Positions 25,387 through 34,194 of a stretch of DNA of 50,216 nt are shown here, one piece after another. The DNA is from an uncultured Actinomycetes bacterium (GTDB lineage Bacteria; Actinomycetota; Acidimicrobiia; IMCC26256; PALSA-555): the NCBI GenBank assembly GCA_937927875.1, contig CALEYV010000097.1, positions 1 to 50,216 on the forward strand. Direction: 5' to 3'. Under the pieces are notes generated by a model, which had not been told where the DNA came from, searched no databases, and saw nothing but the letters and a program-made list of their open reading frames with translations. The stretch's first letter is position 1. Each line of letters starts with the position of its first letter. The position numbers and the translations under genes were made by a program.

Positions 25387-26865
25387 ATGGCGCTCCGCCG
25401 GTCTGCTCTTCGCGCCCTCTCCGGTCGTTACCTCATCGCCCTCGGCGTCGCCGCGGTGGTGATGACGACCGGTGTCGTCACGGTCAACTACGTCATCAAC
25501 AACAAGTTGAGCGGCGTCAAGCGGGTCAAGGTCCGGGAGGCGCCGGCACCGCCGAAGGGCGCCAACTACCTCCTCATCGGCTCGGACACGCGGGCCTTCG
25601 TGAAGACCAAGGGCGAGCAGCAGGCTTTCGGCAGCGCGTCCACGGACCCGAACGTGAACTCCGACACGATGATGGTCATCCACGTCGAGCCGGGTCAGAA
25701 GAAGACCCTGATCGTCTCGTTCCCGCGTGACCTGTGGGTGAACATCCCCGGCAAGGGGATGTCGAAGATCAACGCCGCTTTCGCGGCCGGTCCCGACAAG
25801 ACGATCGAGACCCTCAAGGCCGACTTCAACATCGACATCAACCACTTCATCTCGGTCGACTTCCAGAGCTTCCAAGAGGTCGTGAACGCGATCGGGCAGG
25901 TGCCGGTGTACTTCCCGTACGCGGCGCGCGACCTCAAGAGCAACCTGCTGGTGCCACCGGGCTGCCTGCGCCTGAACGGCTTCCAGGCCCTCGCCTACGC
26001 CCGCTCGCGGACCCTCGAGTTCTACAGCTCGGTCGCGCACAACTGGGTCCTGGCCGACCCCACCGCCGACATCGGGCGGATCGCGCGCCAGCAGCAGTTC
26101 ATCCGCGAGCTGGCCGGCATCGCGGTGCAGCGCAGCCTCCAGGACCCGGTCACCGCCAACGACATCGTCGACCGGGTCCTGAAGTACCTGGTCTTCGACC
26201 AGAACCTGAGCAAGAACGACGTGTTGTCGCTCGTGGACGCCTTCCGCACCGTGAACCCCGACGACCAGAGCCACCTCGAGTTCCAGACCATGCCCTGGCA
26301 GCCCGGTCCCGACCAGCAGGGGCAGAGCGTGCTGTATGTCCGATCGCCTGACGACCAGGCGCTCCTGGCGCGGCTCAACGACTTCACCGGCGCTGACACG
26401 AGCCCGCTCCTGCCCGGCGCCATCACGCCGAAGGACGTGAAGGTCAACGTCGTCGACAGCACGGGCAGCTCCGGCCTCGCCCAGGCCGCGATGAACGACC
26501 TCGTGCACCGGGCCGGGTTCCAGGCCGGGTCCATCGGCCAGGTGAGCGGCGCGCTGCCCCACACCGAGGTGCACTACAAGCCCGGCAGCAGCGGCCAGGG
26601 CGACCTCCTGCTGCAGTACCTGCCGCCGAGCACCCCGCTGGTTGCCGACCAGTCGATCAAGGGCGCGGACGTCGAGATCGTGCTGGGCAAGGGGTTCACC
26701 TCCATCTCCATCCCGAGCGGCGGCGCGTCGGTGAGCAGCGGATCGTTGGCGCCCACCGCGTCGGCGCAAGGCCCGTCGCAGTCGGTGGACTCCTACGCCA
26801 ACGGCAACGGCGGGGTCGACCCGAGCCGCTTCGGGACCCCGGCAGCCAAGGGGACGTGTCGATGA
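25387..26865 (+). CDS. LytR-CpsA-Psr (LCP) family protein, envelope glycopolymer ligase
   Basis: 492 aa. A short basic N-terminus, one membrane helix (about residues 14-36), an extracellular LCP domain (LLIGSDTR, SDTMMVIHV, SFPRDLWV, and ARSR catalytic-site arginines in QALAYARSRTLEF), then a LytR C-terminal domain (VNVVDSTGSSGLA) and a low-complexity Ser/Gly tail. LCP enzymes transfer lipid-linked polymers onto peptidoglycan. It heads a co-directional run with sugar-nucleotide genes and overlaps the next gene by 4 nt (ATGA). Rv3267 holds the same position in the mycobacterial locus. Confidence 0.93.
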   Translation: MALRRSALRALSGRYLIALGVAAVVMTTGVVTVNYVINNKLSGVKRVKVREAPAPPKGANYLLIGSDTRAFVKTKGEQQAFGSASTDPNVNSDTMMVIHVEPGQKKTLIVSFPRDLWVNIPGKGMSKINAAFAAGPDKTIETLKADFNIDINHFISVDFQSFQEVVNAIGQVPVYFPYAARDLKSNLLVPPGCLRLNGFQALAYARSRTLEFYSSVAHNWVLADPTADIGRIARQQQFIRELAGIAVQRSLQDPVTANDIVDRVLKYLVFDQNLSKNDVLSLVDAFRTVNPDDQSHLEFQTMPWQPGPDQQGQSVLYVRSPDDQALLARLNDFTGADTSPLLPGAITPKDVKVNVVDSTGSSGLAQAAMNDLVHRAGFQAGSIGQVSGALPHTEVHYKPGSSGQGDLLLQYLPPSTPLVADQSIKGADVEIVLGKGFTSISIPSGGASVSSGSLAPTASAQGPSQSVDSYANGNGGVDPSRFGTPAAKGTCR

Positions 26866-28154
26866 GCCGAGTCGGGGTGGTCGGCGCTGGCTACGTCGGG
26901 CTCACCACCAGTGCGTGCCTCGCCCATCTCGGCCACGACGTCGTCATCGGCGACATCGACGTGGACAAGGTACGGAACCTCTCGAAGGCCGAGGTCGGCG
27001 TGCTCGAGGAGGGCCTCCCAGAGCTGGTGGCCGACGGCCTCGCCACCCGGCGGCTCCGCTTCGTCGTGGGGGCCGCGGAGGCGGGCGCCGGCGCCGAGTT
27101 CGTCTTCCTCTGCGTCCCGACGCCGGAGGGGCCCGACGGCGACGCCGACCTGTCGGCGGTCGAATCGGTCGTCGGCGAGCTGGCGCCCACGTTGCGCCCG
27201 GGCGCGGTCGTCGTCAACAAGTCCACGATGCCGGTCGGGTCGACGGTCCAGGTCGCGCGCTTGCTCCGCGACGCCGGCGCGGTCCCCGAGGTCGGCGTGG
27301 CGGCGAACCCCGAGTTCCTCCGCGAGGGGACCGCGGTGCGCGACTTCCTCCAGCCCTACCGGGTCGTCATCGGCGCTGACGACCCCACCGTCGCGGTTCG
27401 GGTCTCGGACCTCTACCGCGACGTGCAGGCCCCGGTCCTTGTCACCGGCGCCGCGTCGGCGGAGATGATCAAGTACGCGTCCAACGCCTTCCTCGCCGCC
27501 CGGGTGTCGTTCGTGAACGCCATCGCCAACCTCTGCGAAGCCGTGAACGCCGACGTCCGCGAGGTGACGCTCGGGATGGGCTACGACCCGCGGATCGGCT
27601 TTGAGTTTCTCCATCCCGGGCCGGGCTGGGGCGGCTCCTGCTTCCCGAAGGACACGGCCGCGCTCGCCTGGACCGCGGGCCGGGCCGGCGAGGAGTTCCC
27701 GCTGCTGGCGGCCGTCATCGCGACGAACGCCGCCCAGTCGGAGCGGGTGGTCGGGAAGGTGCGGGACGCGGTCGGCGGGAGCCTCGCTGGCCACCAGGTC
27801 GCGGTGTGGGGCCTCACCTTCAAGGCGAACACGAACGACCTGCGCGACTCGCCGGCGATCGCGGTGGTCCGCCGTCTGCTCGCCGACGGCGCGGCGGTGC
27901 GCGCCTACGACCCGGCGGGGGGCGAGGCGGCGTCGGAGCTCGTGCCGGGCCTCGAGGTGGTGGCCGACCCGTACGACGCCTGCGCGGACGCCGAGGTGCT
28001 CTGCCTGCTGACCGAGTGGGACGAGTTCCGCTGGCTCGACTACAGCCGGGTCGCGGGCCTGGTCGCGGCGCGAGCCATCGTCGATGCCCGAAACCTTCTC
28101 GACCCGGCTGCCATGCGCCACCTCGGGTTCGCGTATCGGGGCATCGGCCGCTGA
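26862..28154 (+). CDS. UDP-glucose 6-dehydrogenase
   Basis: 430-aa UDP-glucose/GDP-mannose dehydrogenase, making UDP-glucuronate with two NAD+. N-terminal VGVVGAGYVGL, nucleotide-site EFLREGTA, Lys204 (EMIKYASN) and catalytic Cys260 in GWGGSCFPKD. ATG 26862 overlaps the LCP stop (ATGA); GTG 26856 is an alternative. Pairing with a UDP-glucuronate decarboxylase whose ATG overlaps this stop argues strongly for UDP-glucose as substrate rather than GDP-mannose. Confidence 0.93.
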   Translation: MSRVGVVGAGYVGLTTSACLAHLGHDVVIGDIDVDKVRNLSKAEVGVLEEGLPELVADGLATRRLRFVVGAAEAGAGAEFVFLCVPTPEGPDGDADLSAVESVVGELAPTLRPGAVVVNKSTMPVGSTVQVARLLRDAGAVPEVGVAANPEFLREGTAVRDFLQPYRVVIGADDPTVAVRVSDLYRDVQAPVLVTGAASAEMIKYASNAFLAARVSFVNAIANLCEAVNADVREVTLGMGYDPRIGFEFLHPGPGWGGSCFPKDTAALAWTAGRAGEEFPLLAAVIATNAAQSERVVGKVRDAVGGSLAGHQVAVWGLTFKANTNDLRDSPAIAVVRRLLADGAAVRAYDPAGGEAASELVPGLEVVADPYDACADAEVLCLLTEWDEFRWLDYSRVAGLVAARAIVDARNLLDPAAMRHLGFAYRGIGR

Positions 28155-29092
28155 TGCCCCGCGCCGTGGTGACGGGCGGCGCCGGCTTCCTCGGCGGTCA
28201 CATCTGCCGAGCGCTGCGGGCCGACGGCTACGAGGTGGTCGCGGTCGACAACCTGTCGACCGGCCAGCGGGACCAGGTCGCCGAGCTGCTCGCCGACCCC
28301 GGGTTCACGCTGCTCGAGCACGACGTCGTGCAGGGCCTGTCGGTCGAGGGGCCCATCGACGCGGTGCTGCACCTGGCCAGCCCGGCCAGCGTTCCCGAGT
28401 ACCTGGCCCGGCCGCTCGAGACGCTCCGGGTCGGTGCCGAGGGGACGCGCCACGCCCTCGAGCTGGCGCGCGGCGCCGGGGCGCGGTTCTTGCTCGCCTC
28501 GACGAGCGAGATCTATGGCGACCCGCTCGAGCACCCCCAACGCGAGGCGTACTGGGGCCACGTGAACCCGGTCGGGCCCCGCGCGGTGTACGACGAGGCG
28601 AAGCGCTACGCCGAGGCGCTCACGATGGCGTACCACCGCGCGCAGGGCGTTGACGCCAAGATCGTGCGGGTCTTCAACTGCTACGGGCCCGGCCTGCTCC
28701 CGGGCGACGGGCGGGTCGTCTCGAACTTCCTGAGCCAGGCCATGGCCGGCGAGGCCATCACGGTGTACGGCGACGGGACCCAGACCCGGTCGTTCTGCTA
28801 CGTCGACGACGAGGTGCGCGGCATCCTCGCCCTCCTCGCCTCCGACTGGTCGGGGCCGATGAACATCGGGAACCCCGACGAGCAGACGGTCCTCGAGCTC
28901 GCCAAGCTCGTGCTGGAGGTCACCGGCTCCGCGTCGGCGATCTCGTTCGCCGATCTCCCCGACGACGACCCGACCCGGCGCTGCCCCGACATCGCGCTGG
29001 CGCGAGCGGTGCTCGGCTGGTCACCCCGGGTCGACCTGCGCACCGGCCTCGAGCGCACGTACGCCTGGTACCAGACCGTGGCGTCGCCGTGA
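28154..29092 (+). CDS. UDP-glucuronate decarboxylase (UDP-xylose synthase)
   Basis: 312-aa extended SDR. TGGAGFLGGH binds NAD, LASPASVPEYL and STSEIYGDPLEHPQ are the UXS-specific lines, YWGHVNP carries the family Glu/Asn region, and YDEAKR holds the Tyr/Lys pair. It oxidises and decarboxylates UDP-glucuronate to UDP-xylose. The ATG shares one base with the preceding dehydrogenase stop, so the two are translationally coupled and form a UDP-xylose module. Confidence 0.92.
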   Translation: MPRAVVTGGAGFLGGHICRALRADGYEVVAVDNLSTGQRDQVAELLADPGFTLLEHDVVQGLSVEGPIDAVLHLASPASVPEYLARPLETLRVGAEGTRHALELARGAGARFLLASTSEIYGDPLEHPQREAYWGHVNPVGPRAVYDEAKRYAEALTMAYHRAQGVDAKIVRVFNCYGPGLLPGDGRVVSNFLSQAMAGEAITVYGDGTQTRSFCYVDDEVRGILALLASDWSGPMNIGNPDEQTVLELAKLVLEVTGSASAISFADLPDDDPTRRCPDIALARAVLGWSPRVDLRTGLERTYAWYQTVASP

Positions 29093-29122
29093 CGCTCCGT
29101 GCGACCGGCGGCGCCGCCTGAC

Positions 29123-30004
29123 GTGAGCGCGCCGCGCTGGGCAGCGGTAGTCGTCAACTACGAGGCGGGCCCGCTGCTCCTCGAGTCGGTCCGATCGCTG
29201 CTCGCCGACACCAGCGTCGGCGGGCCGCCGGCGGTCGTCGTGGTCGACAACGCGTCGGGCGACGACTCGCTGGCCGCGCTGCGGGCCGCGCTGCCCGACG
29301 TCGCCGTCGTCGAGACCGGTCGCAACCTCGGCTACGCGGCGGCCGCCAACCGGGGGATCGCCCACACCGAGACCGACGTGGTCGCGGTCTGCAACGCCGA
29401 CCTCCGGGTGCGGCCCGGCGCCGGCGCCGCGCTGCTCCGGCGGTTCGACGCCGAGCCCGACCTGGGCGTGGTCGGACCCGCCATCGTCGAGCCCGACGGG
29501 ACGCGGTACCCGTCGGCCCGCCGGGTCGTCTCGGTGACCGACGCGGTCGGGCACGGGACTCTGCTGCACGTCTGGCCCGGCAACCCGTTCACGCGCCGCT
29601 ACCGGCAGCTCGACGCGGACCCGGACCGGGCGCGGGACGTCGACTGGGTCTCCGGTGCCGCGGTGTGGCTGCGCCGCGCCGCGCTCGACGCCGTGCACGG
29701 CTGGGACGAGCGCTACTTCATGTATGTCGAGGACGTCGACCTGTGCTGGCGGCTCCGACAGGCCGGCTGGCGCGTCAGCTTCGAGCCGGCCGCGACCGTC
29801 GTGCACGTCCAGGGCGTGAGCACGGCCCGCCACCCCTATCGGATGATCGCCGCGCACCACCGCTCGCTGCTGCAGTTCGCGGCGCGTCGCTGGCGCGGCT
29901 GGCGACGGGCGCTCCTCGCTCCCGCGGCCGCGTTCCTCGCGGTGCGGGCCAGCTTCCTGATGCTCGCTCGTGCCGTGCAGCCGCGCGCGAATCGCGGGAA
30001 CTGA
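29123..30004 (+). CDS. GT2-family glycosyltransferase (WbbL/rhamnosyltransferase-like)
   Basis: 293 aa from GTG 29123; an in-frame GTG at 29099 is also possible. GT-A fold: VVVNYEAGPLLLESV, VVVDNASGDDS, the DxD-type NADLRV, then YFMYVEDVDLCWRLRQAGW, typical of cytoplasmic-face transferases such as WbbL. Near the C-terminus there is an amphipathic, Ala-rich hydrophobic stretch that may bind the membrane. Donor unknown; UDP-xylose from the upstream genes is one option. It follows the decarboxylase on the same strand. Confidence 0.87.
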   Translation: MSAPRWAAVVVNYEAGPLLLESVRSLLADTSVGGPPAVVVVDNASGDDSLAALRAALPDVAVVETGRNLGYAAAANRGIAHTETDVVAVCNADLRVRPGAGAALLRRFDAEPDLGVVGPAIVEPDGTRYPSARRVVSVTDAVGHGTLLHVWPGNPFTRRYRQLDADPDRARDVDWVSGAAVWLRRAALDAVHGWDERYFMYVEDVDLCWRLRQAGWRVSFEPAATVVHVQGVSTARHPYRMIAAHHRSLLQFAARRWRGWRRALLAPAAAFLAVRASFLMLARAVQPRANRGN

Positions 30005-30009
30005 CCGGG

Positions 30010-30015
30010 TAATCT
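30010..30015 (+). promoter_or_regulatory. -10 element TAATCT before the anchored His-rich gene
   Basis: TAATCT ends 11 nt before ATG 30027; no Shine-Dalgarno. An internal promoter for the second half of the run. Confidence 0.4.
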
Positions 30016-30026
30016 CGGGCTCCGCC

Positions 30027-30821
30027 ATGACACCGTCGCGCCGTCGCCCGGCACGCGCCCAGATCCGGGCCCGCTACCGCAAACCCAGCCGGACCCGGTC
30101 GTCACGGTGGTTCTACTCGACGCTGGCGGTGATCGTCACGGCCGGCATCGCGCTCCTCGTGGTCTCGATCCACTCGAGCTCGAGCAGCGCGGTCCCGCCC
30201 CAGCCCGGTGACCCGACGACCGGCGCGCCGGGCGACCACTGGCACACCGCCTTCGGCGTGAACATCTGCGGCCAGTGGCTCCCGAACCCGCCGACGTTCG
30301 AGGGCACGGCCGACAACCCGAACGTGCGGGCCGGGATCCACACCCACGGCGATGGCTACATCCACATCCACCCCTTCTTCTCCTACGAGGGCGGGACGCA
30401 CGCCACCTTCGGTCGCTTCTTCACCTACGGCGGCTGGACCGTCTCCGACAGCTCGATGAGCATCTGGTCGGGCCCGGCGGCGGACCCGGCGAAGAAGGAC
30501 TGGAGCAACGGCGACCGCTGCCCGCCCGGGACACCCGACGCCGGCCAGACCGGCCTGGTGCGGTGGGCCGTCGACTGCAAGGTCCAACACGGCGACCCCG
30601 CGAGCTACCGCCTGAAGGACCAGCAGGTCTTCGCGCTCACCTTCATCCCGAAGAGCCAGCCGATCCCGGTGACGCCGAACGCGGCGATCGCGCCCGCCGC
30701 CGACAGCGGCAACACGGCCGGAGCCGTGGCCACGGCACAGTGCAAGCCGTCCGCGGTGAACAACCCGGGCGTGCCGTCCGGCGGCACCTCCTCCACCCCG
30801 TCGAGCCCACCCTCGTCGTGA
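30027..30821 (+). CDS. membrane-anchored His-rich protein of unknown function
   Basis: 264 aa. A strongly basic cytoplasmic N-terminus (17 Arg/Lys-rich residues and more), one membrane helix near residues 30-50, then an extracytoplasmic domain and a Ser/Pro/Thr-rich tail. The domain carries HWHTAFGVNICGQWLP and, further on, HTHGDGYIHIHPF, six histidines arranged as a possible metal site, and four cysteines. I do not recognise the family. Its stop overlaps the next gene's GTG by 3 nt, which ties it to sugar-nucleotide synthesis. Confidence 0.8.
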   Translation: MTPSRRRPARAQIRARYRKPSRTRSSRWFYSTLAVIVTAGIALLVVSIHSSSSSAVPPQPGDPTTGAPGDHWHTAFGVNICGQWLPNPPTFEGTADNPNVRAGIHTHGDGYIHIHPFFSYEGGTHATFGRFFTYGGWTVSDSSMSIWSGPAADPAKKDWSNGDRCPPGTPDAGQTGLVRWAVDCKVQHGDPASYRLKDQQVFALTFIPKSQPIPVTPNAAIAPAADSGNTAGAVATAQCKPSAVNNPGVPSGGTSSTPSSPPSS

Positions 30822-31936
30822 GAGCCATCGTGCTCGTCGGGGGTGAGGGCACCCGGCTCCGGCCCCTGACGTACACGACTCCCAAGCCGCTGCTGCCGGT
30901 GGCGAACCAGCCCTTCCTCGACCGGCAGCTGAGCTGGCTCGCAGCGCACGGCGTGGATGAGGTCGGCCTGTCGCTCGGCTACCTGCCCGACGCGTTCATC
31001 GCGCACTACCCGGAGGGACGGTTCACGACCGGGGACGGGCGCGAGGTCCGGCTGCACTACGCGCCCGAGCCCGTCCCGCTCGGCACCGCCGGCGCGGTGC
31101 GCTACGCGGCCGAGCAGGTTGGCACCGACGAGCGGTTCGTCGTGTGCAACGGCGACGTGCTCACCGGGCTCGACCTCGGCGCCCTCGTCGCCTTCCACGA
31201 CGAGCGAGGCGCGGCGGCGACGATCCACCTGGCCGAGGTCGACGACCCCTCCCGCTTCGGCGTCGTGCCCACCTTCGACGACGGCGAGGTCAAGGCGTTC
31301 ATCGAGAAGCCGCCCCCCGGCGCGGCGCCGACCCGGTGGATCAACGCGGGCACCTACGTGCTCGAGCCGTCGGTCCTCGACCGGATCCCGGCCGGGCTCA
31401 CCGTCTCGATCGAGCGGGAGACGTTCCCGCGAATGCTCGACGAGCGCTGCCCGGTGTACGCGATGCCGAGCGACGCCTACTGGATCGACATGGGGACGGC
31501 GTCGCAGTACCTGCGCGTGCACGCCGACCTGCTCGCCGGCTGCCTCGGGCCTCGTCCCGTCGCCGACGCCGAGGAGCTCGCGCCCGGGGTCTGGGCGCAG
31601 GGGCACGCGACCGCGTCCCCGGGCCTCGAGGCGCCGGTGCTCATCGGTGACGGCGTCACGCTCGAGGAGGGCGCCCGCGTCGCCGGGTCGGTGCTCGGTG
31701 ACGGCGTCCGCGTCGGTGCCGGCGCCACCGTGACCGACAGCGTCCTGCACGACGGCGTCACCGTCGGTCCCGGCGCGTCCGTCAGCGACTCGATCGTCGG
31801 CGCCGACGCCGTCGTCGGGGCGCGGGCGTCGGTCGATCGCCAGTCGATCGTCGGGGCCGGTGCCACCGTCGACGCCGGCTCGATGCTCGAGGCCGAGCAT
31901 CGATCGGCCGCCGACCCGCTCCGCGCCCGGTCATGA
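30818..31936 (+). CDS. mannose-1-phosphate guanylyltransferase-like nucleotidyltransferase
   Basis: 372 aa. N-terminal nucleotidyltransferase domain with LVGGEGTRLRPLT and TPKPLLPV, VCNGDVLTGLDL as metal Asp, EKPPPG, and YWIDMGT. The C-terminal third is a left-handed beta-helix of about 10 hexapeptide turns (IGDGVTLEEGA, LGDGVRVGAGA and so on). In the mycobacterial locus the equivalent gene (Rv3264c) makes GDP-mannose; glucose-1-phosphate thymidylyl- or uridylyltransferase activity cannot be ruled out. GTG 30818 overlaps the previous stop, and its own stop overlaps the epimerase ATG (ATGA). Confidence 0.87.
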   Translation: MRAIVLVGGEGTRLRPLTYTTPKPLLPVANQPFLDRQLSWLAAHGVDEVGLSLGYLPDAFIAHYPEGRFTTGDGREVRLHYAPEPVPLGTAGAVRYAAEQVGTDERFVVCNGDVLTGLDLGALVAFHDERGAAATIHLAEVDDPSRFGVVPTFDDGEVKAFIEKPPPGAAPTRWINAGTYVLEPSVLDRIPAGLTVSIERETFPRMLDERCPVYAMPSDAYWIDMGTASQYLRVHADLLAGCLGPRPVADAEELAPGVWAQGHATASPGLEAPVLIGDGVTLEEGARVAGSVLGDGVRVGAGATVTDSVLHDGVTVGPGASVSDSIVGADAVVGARASVDRQSIVGAGATVDAGSMLEAEHRSAADPLRARS

Positions 31937-32877
31937 GGGTCCTCGTCACGGGCGGCGCCGGGTTCATCGGCTCGGCGCTGGTCGAGCGGCTGCTCTCGGA
32001 AGGCTGGGACGTCGACGTCGTTGACGACCTCTCGACCGGATCGCTGCCGAACCTCGCCGAGGCTCGGGCGCAGCGCACCCCGCGGTGCACCTTCCAGCGC
32101 CTCGACATCCGGTCGGCGGGGATGGTCGAGCTCATGACCCATCGCAAGCCGGAGGTGGTGTTCCACCTCGCGGCCCAGGCCAGCGTCACGGTGTCGGTGG
32201 CCGATCCCGCGCTCGACGCCGACGTCAACGTCGTCGGGTCGCTCCGCGTGCTCGAGGGTGCACGGGCGGCCGGGTCGCGCAAGATCGTGTTCGCCGGGTC
32301 CGGCGGGACGCTCTACGGCGTGCCGCAGACGACCCCGACCCCCGAGACGCATCCGCACCAGCCCATCTCGCCGTACGGGGTGTCGAAGAAGGCGGTGGTC
32401 GACTACCTCCACTACTACCGCGAGGTCCACGATCTCGAGTACACGGTGCTCGCGCTCGCCAACGTCTACGGGCCCCGGCAGGACCCGCACGGCGAAGCGG
32501 GCGTCGTCGCGATCTTCGCCGGCCAGCTCCTCAGCGGGCAGCCGTCCACCGTCTACGGGGACGGGAAGCAGACCCGTGACTTCGTGTTCGTCGACGACGT
32601 CGCCGACGCCTTCGCCCGCGCCGCCGACCGGGCCGGCGGCCTCATCGTGAACATCGGCACCGGCACCGAGACGAGCGTCGAGGAGCTCTACAACCTCATG
32701 GCCGGTTCGCTCGGCGTCGAGGACGCCCCGAAGTACGAGCCGCCCCGCCCGGGCGACCTCCGGCGCTCGGCGCTCGATCCCGCCCGGGCCCGGATGCAGC
32801 TGGGCTGGAAGCCGTGGACGTCGCTCGAGGAGGGCGTCGCCCGCACGATCGAGTGGTTCCAGCAGCGGGCCGGCTGA
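31933..32877 (+). CDS. NAD-dependent sugar epimerase (UDP-glucose 4-epimerase-like)
   Basis: 314-aa extended SDR: VTGGAGFIGSALV, FHLAAQASVTVSV, the Ser/Thr in SGGTLYG, YGVSKK Tyr/Lys, VYGPRQDP and YGDGKQTRDFVFVDDVA. Resembles GalE/RfbB-type enzymes. With the upstream UDP-xylose module it could equally act on a UDP-pentose. ATG 31933 overlaps the nucleotidyltransferase stop by 4 nt. It ends 1 nt before the convergent nitroreductase gene, closing this run. Confidence 0.86.
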   Translation: MRVLVTGGAGFIGSALVERLLSEGWDVDVVDDLSTGSLPNLAEARAQRTPRCTFQRLDIRSAGMVELMTHRKPEVVFHLAAQASVTVSVADPALDADVNVVGSLRVLEGARAAGSRKIVFAGSGGTLYGVPQTTPTPETHPHQPISPYGVSKKAVVDYLHYYREVHDLEYTVLALANVYGPRQDPHGEAGVVAIFAGQLLSGQPSTVYGDGKQTRDFVFVDDVADAFARAADRAGGLIVNIGTGTETSVEELYNLMAGSLGVEDAPKYEPPRPGDLRRSALDPARARMQLGWKPWTSLEEGVARTIEWFQQRAG

Positions 32878-32878
32878 G

Positions 32879-33490
32879 TCAGCGCCGCTCCCGCAAGCGG
32901 TCCAAGTCGACCGGCGGCCGGGGTCGGGCCTGGTAGCCCGGGTCCGGGTAGCCGACGAGCACCAGGGCATGGGGGAGCCACGTCGCGTCGAGGCCGAGCG
33001 CGTCGCGGGCCTCGGCGGGACAGAAGATCGGCGCCGCGACCCAGCACGAGGCCAGCCCGGCGTCGGTGGCCGCGAGCATGAGGTTCTCGACCGCGGCGCC
33101 GAGGGCCAGCAGCGCCATGCCCCACTCGGCCCGCTGCCGGACCTGGTCGGGGTAGCGGTCGAGCCCGTCGTCGGTGAGGCAGCCGAGCACCGCCGCCGGC
33201 GCGCCGACGAGCCGCTGGCGCGACGCGTCGACGAGCGCGTCGACCTCGGCGGCCGGCATGCCGTCGCCGGTGAGGTCCTTTCGCCAGCGGGCGCCCATCC
33301 CGTCGGCGAGCGCGGCTCGCTCCGACGGGTCTCGAAGCGTCACGAACCGCCACGGCCGGGAGTGGTGCGGTGCCGGCGCGAGGCACGCCGCCGCCACCAG
33401 CGCGTCGAGCGTGGCGGCGGGGACCGGGTCGGGACGGAAGGCGCGGATTGAGCGGCGGGCCTCGAGGAAGGCGGGGACGGCCGGAGTCAC
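32879..33490 (-). CDS. FbiB C-terminal-like nitroreductase (dehydro-F420 reductase type)
   Basis: 203-aa FMN nitroreductase-fold protein. RRSIRAFRPDPVP binds FMN phosphate, HHSRPWRF is the family line seen in FbiB, and ASCWVAAPIFCP lies in the C-terminal half. In mycobacteria this domain is fused to CofE as FbiB and reduces dehydro-F420-0. Here it is a separate gene whose GTG overlaps the cofE stop by 4 nt. The neighbourhood makes an F420 role very likely. Confidence 0.86.
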   Translation of the reverse strand: MTPAVPAFLEARRSIRAFRPDPVPAATLDALVAAACLAPAPHHSRPWRFVTLRDPSERAALADGMGARWRKDLTGDGMPAAEVDALVDASRQRLVGAPAAVLGCLTDDGLDRYPDQVRQRAEWGMALLALGAAVENLMLAATDAGLASCWVAAPIFCPAEARDALGLDATWLPHALVLVGYPDPGYQARPRPPVDLDRLRERR

Positions 33491-34194
33491 CGAAACAGGT
33501 CGTCGGCGGGCGAGCGCACGAGCTCGCGCACGCTGCCGTCGCGCCGCCAGCCCGGATCGAGCCCGCGCACGATCGCGGCGGGGATCCCGGCCGACTTCCC
33601 CATCACCAGCTCGGCCGCGCTCGCGATCTCGTCGGCGACCGCGACCTCGGTGACTTGAAGCTCGCGCCCGAGGGCGTCGGCGTCGCCGCGCAGGTCGACG
33701 ACGGCCGCCAGGCCGGCGACGCCGATCGCGACGTCGGTGAGCCCGTTGCGCCACGCCCGACCGAAGGTGTCGGACACGACGACCGCCACGTCGACGCCGG
33801 CCCGGGCCCGGAGGGCGTCCCGCACGTGGCGGGCCGAGCGGTCCGAGTCCACCGGCAGGAGCGCCGCCCATCCGGCTTCGACGTTCGAGAGGTCCACGCC
33901 CGCGTTCGCGCAGACGAACCCGTGCCGGGTCTCGCTGATGACGAGGTCTCCTCGCCGGCGCAGGACCCGAACCGACTCCGCCTCGATGAGCGCGCGCCGC
34001 GCCGCCCGGTCGTCGCCGTCGAGCTCGACGAGCCGGTTCTCGGCCTTGGAGACGACCTTCTGGGTGACGACGAGGCAGTCGCCGTCGGCGAGGGGTGTGC
34101 CCTGGGCGGTCGCGGCGTCGGCCAGCACGGTGGCGAGCTCGTTTCCGGGCCGGACCTCGGGCACGCCGGTGACCGGGATGACGGTGAGGGTCAC
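33487..34194 (-). CDS. cofE: coenzyme F420-0:L-glutamate ligase
   Basis: 235 aa. Adds the gamma-linked glutamate tail of F420 using GTP. Signatures: N-terminal IPVTGVPEVRPG, VVTQKVVSKAE, VVVSDTFGRAWRNG and DLRGDADALGRELQVT. It is the stand-alone archaeal-like length without the nitroreductase extension. GTG 34194 overlaps the cofD stop (GTGA) and its stop overlaps the nitroreductase start, giving a tightly coupled three-gene unit. Confidence 0.95.
   Translation of the reverse strand: MTLTVIPVTGVPEVRPGNELATVLADAATAQGTPLADGDCLVVTQKVVSKAENRLVELDGDDRAARRALIEAESVRVLRRRGDLVISETRHGFVCANAGVDLSNVEAGWAALLPVDSDRSARHVRDALRARAGVDVAVVVSDTFGRAWRNGLTDVAIGVAGLAAVVDLRGDADALGRELQVTEVAVADEIASAAELVMGKSAGIPAAIVRGLDPGWRRDGSVRELVRSPADDLFR

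Noticed and set aside
33487..33490. A frameshift splitting a single FbiB gene.
   Set aside because: The stop and the new GTG overlap in the canonical GTGA arrangement used throughout this window, and CofE alone has the normal stand-alone length.
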